From Methylococcaceae bacterium (GTDB taxonomy: Bacteria > Pseudomonadota > Gammaproteobacteria > Methylococcales > Methylomonadaceae): 7,190 nt of DNA. The notes below the pieces were generated by a model. That model was not told the origin of the DNA and did not search any database. It was given only the letters and a program-made list of their open reading frames with translations. Below are positions 6,630 to 7,190 of the stretch, piece after piece. Location of the stretch: positions 17,280 to 24,469 of the forward strand of contig PMDM01000243.1 in the NCBI GenBank assembly GCA_003155565.1, given 5' to 3'. Position numbers and translations under genes: made by a program. Position 1 is the first letter of the stretch. The number at the start of each line of letters is the position of its first letter.

Positions 6630-7190
6630 CTATTGTAAATGTTGCGCCAAGGACATCCCCAGTTTGAGGACTGCATCCTGCTTTACTTCATCAAGTAGAT
6701 TGCCTTCGGCATGAAATGCCTTATCGGCTTGCGCTACGGTCATTTGATCGGGTAGCACAATAATACCGATGTTTGCCAATAACATCCGTAAAAACACCAA
6801 ACCCCGCAATCCACCCAAAGTACCAGGCGAGGCCGCCATAATAACGGCTACCTTACCCCGAAAAGCCAACAAGGGCGCTTCGTCCCCCTCGCGTCGTGAA
6901 GCCCAGTCGATGGCATTTTTTAGTAACGGACTGAACGCGCTATTGTATTCGGGCGAGGCAATAAGAAAGCCGTCATTTGCTATCAACAGCTCTTTAAATA
7001 CTCGTGCTGGTTGCGGCATTCCTTCCGCCATTTCAAGGTCTTGGTTAAAAATGGGCATGGGATAATCCGCCAGATTAACGACGGTAACATCCGCGCCAGC
7101 TTGCTGAGCGCCTAGCGCTGCTATCTGCACTAATTTTTGATTGTATGAACCGTTCCGGGCGCTGCCGGGAAAAGCAAGAATTTTAGGCAT
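6630..7190 (-). CDS. NADPH-dependent FMN reductase family (flavodoxin-fold NAD(P)H quinone/chromate reductase-like)
   Basis: The 186-residue cytoplasmic flavoprotein of the NADPH-dependent FMN reductase family (PF03358) resembles ChrR/YieF-type enzymes. These use NAD(P)H to reduce FMN, quinones, azo dyes or metal oxyanions and often protect against oxidative stress. GSARNGSYN (9-17) is the FMN phosphate-binding loop (GSxRxxSxN). SPEYNSAFSPLLKNAIDWASR (79-99) carries the family PEYN and LKNAIDW motif at the flavin and tetramer interface. AASPGTLGGLRG (119-130) is the isoalloxazine-contacting loop. The ATG lies exactly at the window edge, and MPKILAFPGS is a normal N-terminus, so the frame is probably complete. 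Its ribosome site and promoter are out of view, and an upstream extension cannot be excluded. The true substrate cannot be told from sequence. UPF0182 follows after 103 bp with its own promoter candidate. Confidence 0.92.
   Translation of the reverse strand: MPKILAFPGSARNGSYNQKLVQIAALGAQQAGADVTVVNLADYPMPIFNQDLEMAEGMPQPARVFKELLIANDGFLIASPEYNSAFSPLLKNAIDWASRREGDEAPLLAFRGKVAVIMAASPGTLGGLRGLVFLRMLLANIGIIVLPDQMTVAQADKAFHAEGNLLDEVKQDAVLKLGMSLAQHLQ

Noticed and set aside
1..7190. The whole window as a novel defence, mobile or biosynthetic system.
   Set aside because: All five genes fall into known housekeeping or uncharacterised-but-widespread families. There are no nuclease, toxin, integrase or reverse-transcriptase signatures, and the gene spacing does not suggest one functional cassette.

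Overview
The window reads as a piece of a Gram-negative proteobacterial chromosome, most likely a gammaproteobacterium. The evidence is a Kup potassium transporter close to the E. coli type, an NhaD-type antiporter fragment, a FAXC/metaxin-like GST, and intergenic palindromes that look like REP/BIME elements. Moderate GC with AT-rich intergenic regions, plus this gene mix, would suit a Methylococcales-like methanotroph, but that placement is a guess from gene content. No plasmid, phage, CRISPR or insertion-sequence gene is visible.

All five genes lie on the minus strand. In transcription order (right to left) they are: an NADPH-dependent FMN reductase (6630-7190, starting exactly at the window edge); a large UPF0182 membrane protein (3863-6526); a FAXC-like glutathione S-transferase (2859-3575); the potassium transporter kup (785-2671); and the 5' part of an nhaD-like sodium/proton antiporter gene (1-662, running off the left edge). 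The gaps are 103, 287, 187 and 122 bp. Two of the gaps hold a clear TATAAT box, in front of UPF0182 and in front of kup. The genes therefore look like several short transcription units rather than one tight operon.

The stretches downstream of the UPF0182 and GST stop codons each hold a two-armed palindromic repeat bounded by GTAG. The two copies keep the same loop sequence, GAGGTACG, but have different, self-complementary stems. This fits REP sequences paired as BIMEs and mobilised by a RAYT transposase elsewhere in the genome. A third, single GTAG palindrome lies between them.

kup and the nhaD-like gene are neighbours and would both act in monovalent-cation and pH homeostasis at the inner membrane (K+ uptake and Na+/H+ exchange). 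The NhaD-like protein, however, has lost several polar residues reported as essential in Vibrio cholerae NhaD, so its activity may differ. That is the most unusual coding observation here. The remaining genes are recognisable family members, and I see no convincing multi-gene novel system.
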